A DNA stretch of 64,000 nt from Legionella micdadei (GCF_000953635.1 NZ_LN614830.1:2719001-2783000); one strand, 5' to 3'. Shown: positions 37,017 to 47,197, counted from the first letter of the stretch. A program made the numbers and translations. The notes: generated by a model from the sequence alone, not told the origin.

Positions 37017-38867
37017 TTATCCTCTCTCTTCCAAAGCTTCCCAGCGGGCATAAAGTTTCGCCAGTTCCTCTTCATCCTGCAAGAGCTGTTGATTGTATTG
37101 GCTAATCATCTTAGCCTCTTGTTGATAAAAATCAGGAGCAGCCATTTTTAGTTGAAGGGCTGAAATTTTCTCTTCCAACACTTCAATTTTTTGCGGCAAT
37201 TGGGATAACTCGCGTTGCTCGTTAAAACTCAGCTTAGTCGAATTAGTCGCTCGTTTTGCAGGCTTCGGTAATGAACTTTGCTCGCGCTGCTGCTTTTTCT
37301 GTGCACGATAATCATCGTAGCCGCCAACGTATTCGTTAAATTTTCCTTCTTCTTCGTAGACCAGTACAGAAGTTACGACTTGGTTAATAAACGCCCTATC
37401 ATGGCTGATTAATAATAGTGTGCCTTGGTAGTCCATGAGCATATTCTCAAGCAACTCGAGGGTCTCAATATCTAAATCATTGGTAGGCTCATCCATGACC
37501 AATAAATTTACAGGTTTGGCGAATAGTTTTGCCAACAATAAACGGTTTCGTTCCCCTCCCGAAAGTGTTGAGACGACTTGATTAAAGCGCTCAGGAGGAA
37601 ATAAAAATTCACGTAAATAGGAGGCCACGTGCTTTTGTTTACCATTAATGGTGACATAATCAGCCCCCTCAGCCACATTAGCCATCACCGTTTGCTGTTC
37701 GTCTAGCCGGCGGCGCAACTGGTCAAAATAGGCAACTTCCAATGAGGTACCCAGCTTAAGTGTTCCAGATTCGGGTTTAAGTTCGCCTAGCAACATGCGT
37801 ATTAAAGTTGTTTTACCACAACCATTTGGGCCGATAATTCCTATTTTGTCGCCACGGGTCAGCAAAAGGGAAAAATCCTTGATTAAAGTCTTGCCGGCAA
37901 TCTGGTAATTAAGATGCCTGGCTTCAAGGACAATTTGACCTGAGCGACTCACATCAAGCGTTAATGATTGCATCTTGCCTAATTGCTCGCGGCGCGCTTT
38001 ATACTGCTCGCGCATGGCTTTAAGGGCACGGACACGCCCTTCGTTACGCGTGCGGCGTGCTTTAATTCCTGTTCTTATCCAAGCTTCTTCTTCGGCAAGA
38101 CGTTTGTCAAAAAGTTCATTCTGTTTTTGTTCGCTCAAACGCATTGCTTCTCGTCTGTCTAAGTAAGTCTCGTAATTACACTCATAGGAATAAAGTTTTC
38201 CGCGATCGATCTCCACAATGCGATTAGCCACTTGGCTTAAAAATTCGCGATCATGGGTGACCAACAACACGCTGCCTGTATAAGATTTCAAATAGGCTTC
38301 TAGCCACTCAATTGCATTAACATCTAAATGGTTAGTCGGCTCATCAAGCAATAAAAGATCGGGGGAAGCAATGAGCGCTGCTGCCAACAATGCACGGCGC
38401 TTCATACCACCTGATAAGCCACTCATGTCAGCATGGGTATCCACACCTAAGCGGCTCGCCATCATTTCAACGCGGGGGAGCAGATCCCAGGCGTGAAGGT
38501 TATCCATTTGCTGCTGACAACTAGCTAAAGCTGATAGATCGTTTGAAGTTGATAACTGATGGAATTGGCTTAAAACTTCGCCAACTTCACCTAAACTTTT
38601 TACTAAGAAATGATAGACATTTTCTTGATTAGCACTCAGCGGTACTTCTTGCATGAGGCCTGCGACACGCAAACCATTTATTCGATTAATCTGACCGCTA
38701 TCAGGGACTAATTCGCCTTGTAGAAGACGAAGTAACGTTGATTTTCCTGCCCCGTTTCGCCCGACTAAAGCAACGCGATCGTGAGGCTCGATTTTCCAAT
38801 CCACTTGATCAAGCAAACGATTCCCAGCAAGATTTAAAGTAATATTGTGGAAGGAAACTATACTCAT
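37017..38867 (-). CDS. uup: ABC-F family ATPase, Uup-like
   Basis: Soluble protein with two ABC ATPase domains and no membrane part. Walker A motifs are G-R-N-G-A-G-K-S-T (about 37-45) and G-P-N-G-C-G-K-T-T; signatures are L-S-G-G-M and L-S-G-G-E; each has D-E-P-T-N. A linker and a C-terminal coiled-coil domain (about 540-616) mark the Uup branch. Uup in E. coli acts on branched DNA intermediates and ribosomes. Length 616 aa versus 635. Confidence 0.9.
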   Translation of the reverse strand: MSIVSFHNITLNLAGNRLLDQVDWKIEPHDRVALVGRNGAGKSTLLRLLQGELVPDSGQINRINGLRVAGLMQEVPLSANQENVYHFLVKSLGEVGEVLSQFHQLSTSNDLSALASCQQQMDNLHAWDLLPRVEMMASRLGVDTHADMSGLSGGMKRRALLAAALIASPDLLLLDEPTNHLDVNAIEWLEAYLKSYTGSVLLVTHDREFLSQVANRIVEIDRGKLYSYECNYETYLDRREAMRLSEQKQNELFDKRLAEEEAWIRTGIKARRTRNEGRVRALKAMREQYKARREQLGKMQSLTLDVSRSGQIVLEARHLNYQIAGKTLIKDFSLLLTRGDKIGIIGPNGCGKTTLIRMLLGELKPESGTLKLGTSLEVAYFDQLRRRLDEQQTVMANVAEGADYVTINGKQKHVASYLREFLFPPERFNQVVSTLSGGERNRLLLAKLFAKPVNLLVMDEPTNDLDIETLELLENMLMDYQGTLLLISHDRAFINQVVTSVLVYEEEGKFNEYVGGYDDYRAQKKQQREQSSLPKPAKRATNSTKLSFNEQRELSQLPQKIEVLEEKISALQLKMAAPDFYQQEAKMISQYNQQLLQDEEELAKLYARWEALEERG

Positions 38868-38879
38868 ACAAACTTAAAC

Positions 38880-39368
38880 TCACTTCTTTATAATTAAACG
38901 CTTATCTTGTTGCGATAGGTTAAATTGCGATAAAACATTCATACCCAACAGTACTTCATTATCTTCACCGCCCGCGATAATCACGGCCTTGATATTATTC
39001 AGTGTGAACCCGGCAAAGCTCAGTTTTTTTAACCGCGTTAAATAACCAGTTACTTCACCACCCGCTGTTTGTAAATTAATCGCATAACGACCTTGCAAAC
39101 CTAATTGGGTTGCCAATTCCTGGGGGATGGCCACTAAACTAGCGCCTGTATCAATCATAAACCTCACAGGATAATCATCGATAGATCCGTCTATGCGATA
39201 GTGCCCCTCCGCATCTGGCGTGATTGTCACTGTTCCATGCTCTATCCGATAAGAACCTTGCTCATTTTGATTATAATAGTAAAAAAAAGTGAACAAGAGC
39301 ATAAAAAATATCAGCCACGCAATAATAAACATCAAACGCCCAGTTTGGGCGTGTTGTTTATTATTCAC
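38880..39368 (-). CDS. Membrane-anchored retropepsin-like aspartic protease
   Basis: 162 aa. One N-terminal transmembrane helix (about 12-31) anchors a single clan AA domain of the type that dimerises. The catalytic triad D73-T-G-A-S is clear, with a second glycine-rich flap and L-L-G-M-N-V-L near the C-terminus. Members of this bacterial family are periplasmic. It is 13 bases from the uup start and 46 bases after ridA, all on the minus strand. Confidence 0.8.
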   Translation of the reverse strand: MNNKQHAQTGRLMFIIAWLIFFMLLFTFFYYYNQNEQGSYRIEHGTVTITPDAEGHYRIDGSIDDYPVRFMIDTGASLVAIPQELATQLGLQGRYAINLQTAGGEVTGYLTRLKKLSFAGFTLNNIKAVIIAGGEDNEVLLGMNVLSQFNLSQQDKRLIIKK

Positions 39369-39413
39369 TCAGAAAACCTCTGCTGACCAGGACACTGCGG
39401 TTGTTCATCTGAA

Positions 39414-39806
39414 TTAACCTCGGTGTGATGATTTAAGCACCATGATGCCATCAATTTCGATTTGGGCGCCGCGGGGCAGGGCTGACACGCCGATAGCCGC
39501 CCTTGCAGGATAAGGCTCAGTAAAATAACGAGTCATCGCCTCATTAATTAGAGGGAAATGATTTAAATCTGTAAGGTATACCGTGATTCTCACTAAATCA
39601 GCCAAACTACCCCCAGCGGCCTCGCAAACAGCAGCTAAATTATCAAATACCTGATTAATCTGCATGCGAATTTCATCGCTACAAAGCTGCATGGTTTTCG
39701 GATCGAGCGGTATTTGGCCTGATAAATAAACTGTGTTGTCGCAACGAATTGCCTGGCTATAAGTACCAATTGCGGCGGGTGCTAAATCAGTTTGGATTGG
39801 TTGCAT
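39414..39806 (-). CDS. ridA: RidA family enamine/imine deaminase
   Basis: Deaminates reactive 2-aminoacrylate and related enamines formed by PLP enzymes. 130 aa, with the family signature G-Q-I-P-L-D, the G-x-S-x-R-R-G type C-terminal motif in altered form, and E-I-D-G-I-M-V. It starts 3 bases after the spoT stop and belongs to the gmk-rpoZ-spoT-ridA unit seen in E. coli and relatives. A conserved Arg near 103-106 is present in P-R-G-A-Q-I. Confidence 0.92.
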   Translation of the reverse strand: MQPIQTDLAPAAIGTYSQAIRCDNTVYLSGQIPLDPKTMQLCSDEIRMQINQVFDNLAAVCEAAGGSLADLVRITVYLTDLNHFPLINEAMTRYFTEPYPARAAIGVSALPRGAQIEIDGIMVLKSSHRG

Positions 39807-39809
39807 TGA

Positions 39810-41933
39810 TTATTCTCCCTGCTTTTTACGATAAAGGCGCATGACTACTTTGTTGGCACGCAAACGACGCATCACTCGCGCCAAGTGAGATCTGTCGCGT
39901 ACACTGATGGAAAAAGTGACAGCATTATGGCGTCCATCCCTCGGATCGACATTAATGTTACCAATATTAGACTCAGCTTCAGAAATAGCTGTAGCAAGGG
40001 CTGCTAACACGCCTCGTTGATTTGCTACCTCAACAGTAATATCAACCCAATACTCACCTTCTACTTGTTCATCCCAGCGTAAAGAAATGAGCTGCTCGGG
40101 ATGGCCACGTCCTTGATTTATGTTAGGACAATCGCTGGCGTGCACCATAATTCCGCGTCCTTGTTGGAAACGACCCACAATATTATCACCTGGGATAGGT
40201 TGGCAGCAATCGGCAAAATGCACCACCATCCCTTCCGTTCCTTTAATGGCTAAAGGACGGCTTTTTGCTGTTTTATCAAGTTCTGCTGTATCTTGACTTA
40301 AGACTAATCGCTTAGCAATCACCATTGGCATCTGATTACCTATACCTATGGCGTAGAGAAGCTCATCCTCCGATTTGTAGCTCAGATCATGGAGTAACGC
40401 CTGTAAGGTTTCGGGTGGTACCTTTTCATAATCACTTCTTAATTCAGTCAGCGATTGCTCCAGTAAACGCTTACCTAAAACGATTGATTCAGCATGTTGC
40501 TGGCTTTTGAGAAAATGACGGATATTGGAACGAGCCTTACCTGTCACTACAAAATTTAACCAAGCAGGATTTGGATGGGCTCCAGGAGCAGTAATAATTT
40601 CGACGGTTTGCCCGTTTGTGAGGGGCACACTCAAAGGCACTAAACGGCGGTTAACTTTGGCCGCAACACAGCTATTACCAACCCCCGAATGCACCGTGTA
40701 AGCAAAATCAACCGGCGTCGCCCCCTTTGGCAGCTCCATAATATGGCCTTTCGGCGTGAAAACATAAACCTCGTCTGGAAAGAGGTCAATTTTCACATTT
40801 TCTATAAATTCTAAAGAACTTCCTGTGCTTCGCTGCATTTCTAACAATCGCTGCACCCATTCACGGGCCCGCAATTGTGCCTCATTGACTTCCAAGCCAG
40901 AAGATTTATAAATCCAATGGGCAGCAACCCCATTTTCAGCCACTTTATCCATGTCCCGTGTACGAATTTGTACCTCTAAAGGCACACCGTAAGGACCAAA
41001 TAATGTCGTGTGTAACGATTGATAACCATTCGCTTTTGGAATCCCAATGTAATCCTTAAACCGCTGGGGCACTGGCTTGTAAGTGCGATGCAACGCACCC
41101 ATCACCCGATAACATGCATCAATGTCTTCAGTGATTATCCGAAAAGCAAACACATCAGTTATTTCGGTAAATGAAGCCTTCTTTTGCCGCATCTTGCGAT
41201 AAATGCTGTATAAATGTTTCTGCCGACCAAAAACATGTTCGTAGGGGATATGCAGTTCATTTAAAGCTTCCTGCAAATCTTTTTCAATTTTCTGCGTTAA
41301 TTCACGACGATTGCCCCGCGCTTTTTCTACCGCTGATTTAATTGCACGATATCGCATAGGATAAAGTGCCTGAAATCCCAAATCCTCAAGGCCCGTGTAA
41401 ATTGCGTGCATACCTAAGCGGTTGGCAATGGGCGCATAAATTTCCAAAGTCTCAATGGCAATCCTTCTTCGCTTAACTGAAGGCATTGAGCCTAAAGTGT
41501 GCATATTATGAAAGCGATCTGCTAGTTTGACGATGATAACCCGAATGTCTTTGACCATCGCTAGCACCATTTTGCGAAAATTTTCTGCTTGGGCTTCAGC
41601 TCGGGATTCGAATTTAATTTTAGTTAACTTAGTTACCCCATCCACTAAGGCAGTGACATCTTCCCCAAATTGTTGGATGAGATCTTCTTTACTGATAGAG
41701 GTATCTTCGACAACATCATGAAGCAGTGTTGCCATGATCGTTTGATGATCAAGCCGCATACGGGCTAGGATTAATGCTGCTGCAACTGGGTGGGTAATGT
41801 AGGGCTCTCCCGAACGGCGCATTTGGCCACGGTGTGCTTTTTCAGCCACCAAATAAGCTTGATAACATTTTTCAATAAGCGGTTGCTCAAGGTAGCATTT
41901 AAGCTCTTCGTCTAGCTCCTTAAAGTAGCTCAC
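39810..41933 (-). CDS. spoT: Bifunctional (p)ppGpp synthetase/hydrolase SpoT
   Basis: Makes and degrades the alarmone (p)ppGpp and so links starvation to growth and, in Legionella, to the transmissive phase. N-terminal HD hydrolase (H-D-V-V-E-D-T about 72-78), synthetase (G-Y-Q-S-L-H-T and E-V-Q-I-R-T), TGS domain (V-D-F-A-Y-T-V-H) and C-terminal ACT domain (last ~75 residues) appear in order. At 707 aa it matches E. coli SpoT (702). The intact HD motif separates it from RelA. It is downstream of rpoZ. Confidence 0.96.
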   Translation of the reverse strand: MSYFKELDEELKCYLEQPLIEKCYQAYLVAEKAHRGQMRRSGEPYITHPVAAALILARMRLDHQTIMATLLHDVVEDTSISKEDLIQQFGEDVTALVDGVTKLTKIKFESRAEAQAENFRKMVLAMVKDIRVIIVKLADRFHNMHTLGSMPSVKRRRIAIETLEIYAPIANRLGMHAIYTGLEDLGFQALYPMRYRAIKSAVEKARGNRRELTQKIEKDLQEALNELHIPYEHVFGRQKHLYSIYRKMRQKKASFTEITDVFAFRIITEDIDACYRVMGALHRTYKPVPQRFKDYIGIPKANGYQSLHTTLFGPYGVPLEVQIRTRDMDKVAENGVAAHWIYKSSGLEVNEAQLRAREWVQRLLEMQRSTGSSLEFIENVKIDLFPDEVYVFTPKGHIMELPKGATPVDFAYTVHSGVGNSCVAAKVNRRLVPLSVPLTNGQTVEIITAPGAHPNPAWLNFVVTGKARSNIRHFLKSQQHAESIVLGKRLLEQSLTELRSDYEKVPPETLQALLHDLSYKSEDELLYAIGIGNQMPMVIAKRLVLSQDTAELDKTAKSRPLAIKGTEGMVVHFADCCQPIPGDNIVGRFQQGRGIMVHASDCPNINQGRGHPEQLISLRWDEQVEGEYWVDITVEVANQRGVLAALATAISEAESNIGNINVDPRDGRHNAVTFSISVRDRSHLARVMRRLRANKVVMRLYRKKQGE

Positions 41934-42257
41934 GCCCGCACTCCCCTATTCCACTACCGCCAACTTTATATCGATGTAGGCAAAAACCCTAGTCAACAGC
42001 AGATTATGATTCAACAAAGCAAAATAGGCACCTAATACAACATTTCTAGGCTCAACCCAGGGGCGTGCATAATTAAAATCCAATGTAACTCTATTGCGCG
42101 TCCCACGATATTTTCGCGGGATCCATCCATCGAACGTATTATTGGTTTCGCGGATAACTTGCGGAACATTGGAAGTTTGTCATGCGTAGGCTCTTGGCTT
42201 AAAGCTCAATATTTATAGGGCCTTATTAGTAATATAGTCAATTGGGGTCGTTGAATC
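41934..42257. other. rpoZ-spoT intergenic region
   Basis: 324 bases with no gene seen. In most relatives rpoZ and spoT are nearly contiguous, so the extra sequence is unusual and may contain a spoT promoter or a decayed element (it includes GC-rich pieces such as CGTCCCACGATATTTTCGCG). Nothing further could be assigned. Confidence 0.5.
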
Positions 42258-42461
42258 CTAATCTTTGTCCAACATCTCTGGCGTAATTAAGCCTTGCGCA
42301 ATTTCACGCAGTGCAACCACGGTGGGTTTGTCATTTTCCCATTCAACTAAGGGTTGTTCCCCTCGTACTGCGATATCTCGAGCACGCTTTGTAGCAACCA
42401 TGACCAACTCAAAACGGTTTGCTACATGTTCTAAACAGTCTTCTACAGTGACACGTGCCAT
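42258..42461 (-). CDS. rpoZ: RNA polymerase omega subunit
   Basis: 67 aa; assists assembly of beta-prime and forms ppGpp site 1. The start [10 protein letters not shown] and the A-x-x-R-A-R-D-I segment are diagnostic. Its length is shorter than the 91 aa of E. coli, which lacks only the tail. Gene order gmk-rpoZ-spoT is conserved. Confidence 0.95.
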   Translation of the reverse strand: MARVTVEDCLEHVANRFELVMVATKRARDIAVRGEQPLVEWENDKPTVVALREIAQGLITPEMLDKD

Positions 42462-42582
42462 AATTCTTACCTCCGAATTAATACCTAAACAGGATTGTTA
42501 TACATTGTAGATAGCCGCAAGCAAGATAAAGCATCTATCTACCTGACAAATGCATCTCAAATTGAGGCGAAAATAATCTATT

Positions 42583-43212
42583 TTACTGCGATGCAAGCAG
42601 GAAAGAAAGTAGTTTTCCTTGCTCTCTCTTTTGGCGTGACATGCGCAAGCGATTTGCAATCACAATCGCTTGCAATTCAAAAGAAGCCTTTTCGAAATCA
42701 TCATTAACAATAAGATAATCAAACTCAGAAAAATGACTTAACTCATCTTGTGCCCGTTGCATTCGGTTACCGATGACTTCTTCATTATCTTGCCGCCTGT
42801 CAAAGAGGCGTTTTTGCAAAATTTCTAAGGAAGGTGGAATAATGAAGACCGAAATTGCATCGGAGAAAATGCTTCTAATTTGTTGGGCACCTTGCCAATC
42901 TATATCCAAAACCACATCAATACCTGCAGCTAACCGCGCATTAATTTGCTTCACTGAGGTACCGTAATAGTGATTGAATACTTGAGCGTGCTCGACAAAC
43001 GCATTGGCATCGATCATTTCTAGGAATTGCTGTTCAGTAACAAAAAAATAATCCACGCCATCCTTTTCTCCTGGACGCATTTTCCTAGTCGTATGAGAGA
43101 TGGAGACTTCGATATTCTCCAAACCGCTGACTAATTTTCTAACTAAGCTTGTTTTGCCTCCACCTGAAGGCGCAGCAACAATAATTAAATTACCTGGACA
43201 AGGGGCACCCAT
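42583..43212 (-). CDS. gmk: Guanylate kinase
   Basis: Phosphorylates GMP to GDP. The P-loop P-S-G-G-G-K-T-S is at about 15-22, followed by the guanylate-kinase signature with S-x-T-x-R-x-x-R-x-G-E and the lid. Length 209 aa matches E. coli (207). It starts 6 bases after the yicC stop. Confidence 0.96.
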   Translation of the reverse strand: MGAPCPGNLIIVAAPSGGGKTSLVRKLVSGLENIEVSISHTTRKMRPGEKDGVDYFFVTEQQFLEMIDANAFVEHAQVFNHYYGTSVKQINARLAAGIDVVLDIDWQGAQQIRSIFSDAISVFIIPPSLEILQKRLFDRRQDNEEVIGNRMQRAQDELSHFSEFDYLIVNDDFEKASFELQAIVIANRLRMSRQKREQGKLLSFLLASQ

Positions 43213-43218
43213 AGTTCA

Positions 43219-44085
43219 TTACTCTATATTTTGAATTTGTTCTCGCATTTGTTCGATAAGCACTTTCATTTCAACGGCATTTTGCGTTAATGCCATGGAA
43301 TCCGATTTTGAGCTTAGTGTGTTTGCCTCACGGTTTAACTCTTGCATTAGGAAATCCAAACGCCTTCCTGCCGCCTCAGTGTTTTTAAGCGCTTTAGCCA
43401 CTTCTTCAATATGCGCTTGCAACCGATCCAGTTCCTCACTGACATCCAAACGAGTGAGGAGAAGCGCGATTTCTTGCTCAATTCGCGAGCTATCCACGTC
43501 CATTTGTAATGTTCTCAGCCGATTTAATATCTTGTCTCGCGCTTGCTGTGCATTGGAAGCAACCTGCAGCCTTGCATCTTCAACAACAACTTTTAACTTC
43601 TGCAAGCGGCCCTGCACAAGAGCTTGTAAGGCCTGCCCTTCTGTTTCCCTAATTTGCAGCAATTGAGTCAATGCCTCACCGAATAATTGTTCCGCATGTT
43701 GGCCTAATATTTCAATATCCGGCTGCGTGATTTGTATAACACCGGGCCAAGTAAGTAGTGAGGTTAACGACAGGTCATTCGCCAAATGCTTGGAAGCGGA
43801 TAGTTTATTACCGGCATCAATTAACCCGTTGACTAAATTCTCGTTGATAAGAATCGCTTGCTCTTCACTTCCCACATCTTGAAATTTAAGCTGGCATTCT
43901 AGCTTACCCCGGCTTACCTTACCACGTAGCATAGCGCGCAAAGAGGTTTCAAGAAACCGAAATGCATCGGGAATACGAAAAGTCGCATCCAAATAACGAT
44001 GGTTTACCGATCGAATTTCCCAACAAAAGATACTTGTATCAAGTTGTTTTTGTACTCTGGCAAAAGCCGTCATGCTATGAGTCAT
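43219..44085 (-). CDS. yicC: YicC family endoribonuclease
   Basis: 288-aa protein of the YicC/YloC family, which in E. coli is an endoribonuclease that acts on the sRNA RyhB. The start M-T-H-S-M-T-A-F-A-R is the family N-terminus; the C-terminal D-x-L-x-Q-E-x-x-R-E (D-F-L-M-Q-E-L-N-R-E) motif is the diagnostic, likely metal-binding part. I selected the ATG at 44085 over 44142 because a promoter-like pair lies between them. It is head of the yicC-gmk-rpoZ-spoT unit and divergent from rph, as in E. coli. Confidence 0.93.
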   Translation of the reverse strand: MTHSMTAFARVQKQLDTSIFCWEIRSVNHRYLDATFRIPDAFRFLETSLRAMLRGKVSRGKLECQLKFQDVGSEEQAILINENLVNGLIDAGNKLSASKHLANDLSLTSLLTWPGVIQITQPDIEILGQHAEQLFGEALTQLLQIRETEGQALQALVQGRLQKLKVVVEDARLQVASNAQQARDKILNRLRTLQMDVDSSRIEQEIALLLTRLDVSEELDRLQAHIEEVAKALKNTEAAGRRLDFLMQELNREANTLSSKSDSMALTQNAVEMKVLIEQMREQIQNIE

Positions 44086-44114
44086 AATACTACAAACTAA
44101 TCCAAGGTGCGGCG

Positions 44115-44142
44115 AATATAAACTAAATTTGTACAAATGCAA
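44115..44142 (-). promoter_or_regulatory. Putative yicC promoter
   Basis: TTGCAT at 44137-44142 and TATATT at 44115-44120 are spaced by 16 bases, about 30 bases before the chosen yicC ATG. The -35 fits only partly. Confidence 0.45.
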
Positions 44143-44214
44143 GATTTTGCAGTATCTCGGGTATAAATATACAAGTCACTTAGTTATAATTCCTCATTTT
44201 CATCGAGGATTATC

Positions 44215-44922
44215 ATGCGTCCCAGTAATCGTGAACCTAATGAACTGCGCCCTATTAAAATCACACGAAATTTTACAGCCCATGCCGAAGGATCAGTGCT
44301 AATCGAGTTTGGCCAGACACGTGTTGTCTGTAATGTCTCGGTCATTGAGGGTGTCCCCCGTTTTCTTAAAGGTAAAAACCAGGGTTGGATTACTGCCGAA
44401 TACGGTATGCTGCCCCGTGCTACCCACAGCCGTACAGAACGCGAAGCAAGTAAAGGTAAACAAGGCGGGAGGACACTTGAGATCCAACGCCTCATCGGCC
44501 GATCCTTGCGCACTTGCATTGATTTAAAACTTTTAGGCGAAGTGACTTTAACTATCGACTGTGATGTTATTCAAGCCGATGGCGGTACGCGCACCGCAGC
44601 AATTACTGGTGCTTGCATTGCCCTGAAAGACGCGCTGAGTTGGATGGTTGCCAGAGAAAAATTGCGCAAGATGCCTGCTTTTAATTATGTCGCAGCAGTT
44701 TCTGTAGGGGTTTATCGCGGCCAACCTGTTTTAGATTTGGATTATGCTGAAGACGTACTTGCTGAAACTGACATGAACGTAGTGATGAACGAAGAAGGTC
44801 ACTTCATTGAAATTCAAGGCACTGCAGAAGATAGAAGCTTTACTCGAGAACAGCTAAACAGCATGCTCTCATTGGCAGAAAACGGGATTGCTCGGTTGAT
44901 TGAATTACAGAAAAGTGCCTAA
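44215..44922 (+). CDS. rph: Ribonuclease PH
   Basis: Phosphorolytic 3'-5' exoribonuclease that trims tRNA 3' ends. M-R-P-S-N-R and R-E[22 protein letters not shown] (spread over 80-105) with the phosphate-binding Arg and Gly, and D-x-D-x-x-x-A-D-G-G-T-R-T, are complete. Length 235 aa. GAGGATTATC precedes the ATG. It is intact, unlike the frameshifted rph of some E. coli K-12. Confidence 0.96.
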   Translation: MRPSNREPNELRPIKITRNFTAHAEGSVLIEFGQTRVVCNVSVIEGVPRFLKGKNQGWITAEYGMLPRATHSRTEREASKGKQGGRTLEIQRLIGRSLRTCIDLKLLGEVTLTIDCDVIQADGGTRTAAITGACIALKDALSWMVAREKLRKMPAFNYVAAVSVGVYRGQPVLDLDYAEDVLAETDMNVVMNEEGHFIEIQGTAEDRSFTREQLNSMLSLAENGIARLIELQKSA

Positions 44923-44937
44923 TTCGATTTGTCGATT

Positions 44938-45624
44938 ATGACTATTGCCGAACGCGTCGCTCAAATTCAACAACTTATTGCTGCAACAGCCGAATCTTGC
45001 CAGCGCTCACCTAAGGAGATTCAGTTACTGGCTGTGAGCAAAGGGCAACCTGCTCACGTAATTGAGGAAGCTGTTGCAGCAGGAGTTTATCATATCGGCG
45101 AAAATTATTTACAGGAAGCGAAGGCAAAAATTCATGCATTAAAACATTTACCCATTTGCTGGCATTTTATTGGCCCAATCCAAAGTAATAAAACTCAAGA
45201 CATTGCCCAAGGATTCAGCTGGGTTCATAGCGTCAGCCGAGAGAAAATTGCCCAGCTTCTAGCACATCACCGACCAGCACATCAACCTGAACTTAATGTT
45301 TGTCTGCAAGTTAATTTAGATGAGGAAGGAACTAAATCGGGTGTGTCGCCAGATCAGTTACATGAACTTGCCTTGATTGTTCATCAATTACCCCGTTTAA
45401 AATTGCGGGGCTTAATGGCTATTCCCAAACCTCAATTGGGTGAGCAACAACAATATGAAAGTTTGCTGCGTTTAACGAAGTTATTTCATCAACTCAATCA
45501 AACGCAGGGCTTAAACATGGATACTTTATCGATGGGTATGACTGATGATTTAGTTGCAGCGATTCGTGCAGGAAGTACAATGGTCCGTATTGGAAGAGCA
45601 ATTTTTGGCGAGCGAAGTAAATGA
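44938..45624 (+). CDS. yggS: PLP homeostasis protein, YggS family
   Basis: Single-domain alanine-racemase-fold protein that binds pyridoxal phosphate and buffers it. The PLP lysine is in A-V-S-K-G (about residue 35). The phosphate-binding region is S-M-G-M-T-D-D and R-I-G-R-A-I-F-G. About 228 aa from the ATG; a TTG 9 bases upstream is an alternative. It overlaps proC by 4 bases, and yggS-proC-yggT is the usual order. Confidence 0.93.
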   Translation: MTIAERVAQIQQLIAATAESCQRSPKEIQLLAVSKGQPAHVIEEAVAAGVYHIGENYLQEAKAKIHALKHLPICWHFIGPIQSNKTQDIAQGFSWVHSVSREKIAQLLAHHRPAHQPELNVCLQVNLDEEGTKSGVSPDQLHELALIVHQLPRLKLRGLMAIPKPQLGEQQQYESLLRLTKLFHQLNQTQGLNMDTLSMGMTDDLVAAIRAGSTMVRIGRAIFGERSK

Positions 45625-46421
45625 ACATCCATTTTATTGGTTTTGGTAATATGGCAAAGGCTATTGCTCACAGTTTATGCAGCCAAGGTAAAACCTACCA
45701 GATTACCGCAGCATCTCCCTCGTTAAGGGAAGGAAAGACACCTGAAGGAATCTTGACGCATCCTGATAATTCAGTGGGTGTTAAGAATGCAGACTTGGTT
45801 ATATTGGCTGTTAAACCAGTGCAAATGGCCACTGTTTTAAATGAAATCAGAGAGGATCTACCCAAGCATTGCTTGCTCATATCAGTTGCTGCAGGCTTAA
45901 GCTTAGCTTGGCTTGAGCAGCATTGCCGTCAAGGACAACCGATAATCCGCTCCATGCCCAATATTGCAATTACGATAGGTAAAGGAGCAACCCCTCTGAT
46001 CGCCAATCAATTTGTCAGTCAAGAACAAAAACGAATTGCTGAAGAACTTTTTAATAGCTCGGGAATTATTTCTTGGACTTCTGAAGAGAAAGACATCGAT
46101 GCGTTTACAGCTCTCTCAGGCAGTGGTCCCGCTTATGTTTTTTTCTTTTTAGAGTCGATGATTGATGCGGCGAAACAATTGGGTTTAACTGAAGAAATTG
46201 CTAAAACCTTTACCCTGCAAACCGTAATCGGTGCATTGGGGTTAGTCTCAGGCTCCAATCTCGAAATCAAAGAATTACGAAAAAAAGTGACTTCACCTGC
46301 TGGCACTACAGCAGCAGCTATCGATATACTTGAGCAACATGGATTTGCCGAATTGCTCTTTAAAGCAATGGAAGCCGCTTACGAACGGGCAAAACAGCTC
46401 GGTTCCTCACCCATGCTATAG
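45621..46421 (+). CDS. proC: Pyrroline-5-carboxylate reductase
   Basis: Last step of proline synthesis: reduces pyrroline-5-carboxylate with NAD(P)H. The nucleotide-binding G-F-G-N-M-A is at about 7-12. The family signature A-L-x-G-S-G-P-A-Y-V is present and the C-terminal T-S-P-A-G-T-T motif is complete. Length 266 aa, close to E. coli (269). It starts inside the yggS stop and precedes yggT. Confidence 0.96.
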   Translation: MNIHFIGFGNMAKAIAHSLCSQGKTYQITAASPSLREGKTPEGILTHPDNSVGVKNADLVILAVKPVQMATVLNEIREDLPKHCLLISVAAGLSLAWLEQHCRQGQPIIRSMPNIAITIGKGATPLIANQFVSQEQKRIAEELFNSSGIISWTSEEKDIDAFTALSGSGPAYVFFFLESMIDAAKQLGLTEEIAKTFTLQTVIGALGLVSGSNLEIKELRKKVTSPAGTTAAAIDILEQHGFAELLFKAMEAAYERAKQLGSSPML

Positions 46422-46456
46422 TTGTATAGCATAAGCTTATTTTTATGAGGGGTAAC

Positions 46457-47032
46457 ATGTCAGGATTTATCGCTGTTGGTCATTTTTTAGTTTCACTATT
46501 CTTCGGGTTAGTGCTGCTCTTGTTGTGGGCGCGCATGTTTTTGCGTTTCTACAAAATTTCGCCGCTCCATTCCGTTTCTAAAATGGTTAACACCTTCGTT
46601 GATCCGCTAGTAAGACCCATCGAGGGGCTCATTCATTCTGATAAAGCGCACCCCAGCCGTTATGATTGGGCCTGTTTAGCTGTAATTATCATTACTGAAA
46701 TAATTAAATTCATTCTGCTTGGTTTCCTTCTCTACGGCACGTTGATGCCTTTAACTTACTTATTTGTGTTTGTATTGGCAGACCTTATCGCACAACCCTG
46801 CAACCTACTTTTTTATATCATTTTGATCCGGGTCATTATGAGCTGGGTTAAACCCGATTGGCACCATCCCATCGAAGAGGTTATGAGAAAGATAACCGAT
46901 CCTTTATTAGCATTCGGACGATATCTCATCCCTGACATATCTGGCTTTGATTTTTCTCCTTTCATTATCATGATTATTCTTAAAGCAATTGTTTTGTTCA
47001 TGAGTGCATCATTGCCGTTAAGACTTGTTTAA
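46457..47032 (+). CDS. yggT: YggT family membrane protein
   Basis: 191-aa inner-membrane protein with two tandem YggT units, each with a pair of membrane segments around a conserved R-x-x-I/L-S-W or R-P-I-x-x-x-x-P motif (V-R-P-I-E and I-R-V-I-M-S-W). The ATG at 46457 follows GAGGGGTAAC and is preferred over 46445. Linked to K+ / osmotic function only weakly in the literature. Confidence 0.9.
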   Translation: MSGFIAVGHFLVSLFFGLVLLLLWARMFLRFYKISPLHSVSKMVNTFVDPLVRPIEGLIHSDKAHPSRYDWACLAVIIITEIIKFILLGFLLYGTLMPLTYLFVFVLADLIAQPCNLLFYIILIRVIMSWVKPDWHHPIEEVMRKITDPLLAFGRYLIPDISGFDFSPFIIMIILKAIVLFMSASLPLRLV

Positions 47033-47048
47033 TAAAAAGCCTATGCCC

Positions 47049-47076
47049 GCATTGCCTTAACACAATAAGGCAATGC
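47049..47076 (+). terminator. Hairpin after yggT
   Basis: Perfect 11-bp stem (GCATTGCCTTA with TAAGGCAATGC) around a 6-base loop, 17 bases after the yggT stop. It lacks a T-run, so it may be an mRNA 3'-end stabiliser rather than a strict terminator. Confidence 0.5.
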
Positions 47077-47197
47077 TGCGGCAAATCAACTTGAAGAAAT
47101 TAAATAATCACCCTTGCCAAAATTGAGTCATATTTTAGCAGCAAAAATAAACAGATAGAGCTATACTAGGATCAAATTGGATCATTGGGACAAGCTC

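Noticed and set aside
42495-42707. 70-aa plus-strand open frame near gmk
   Set aside because: It is the antisense of the gmk end and the rpoZ-gmk gap, without a ribosome site.
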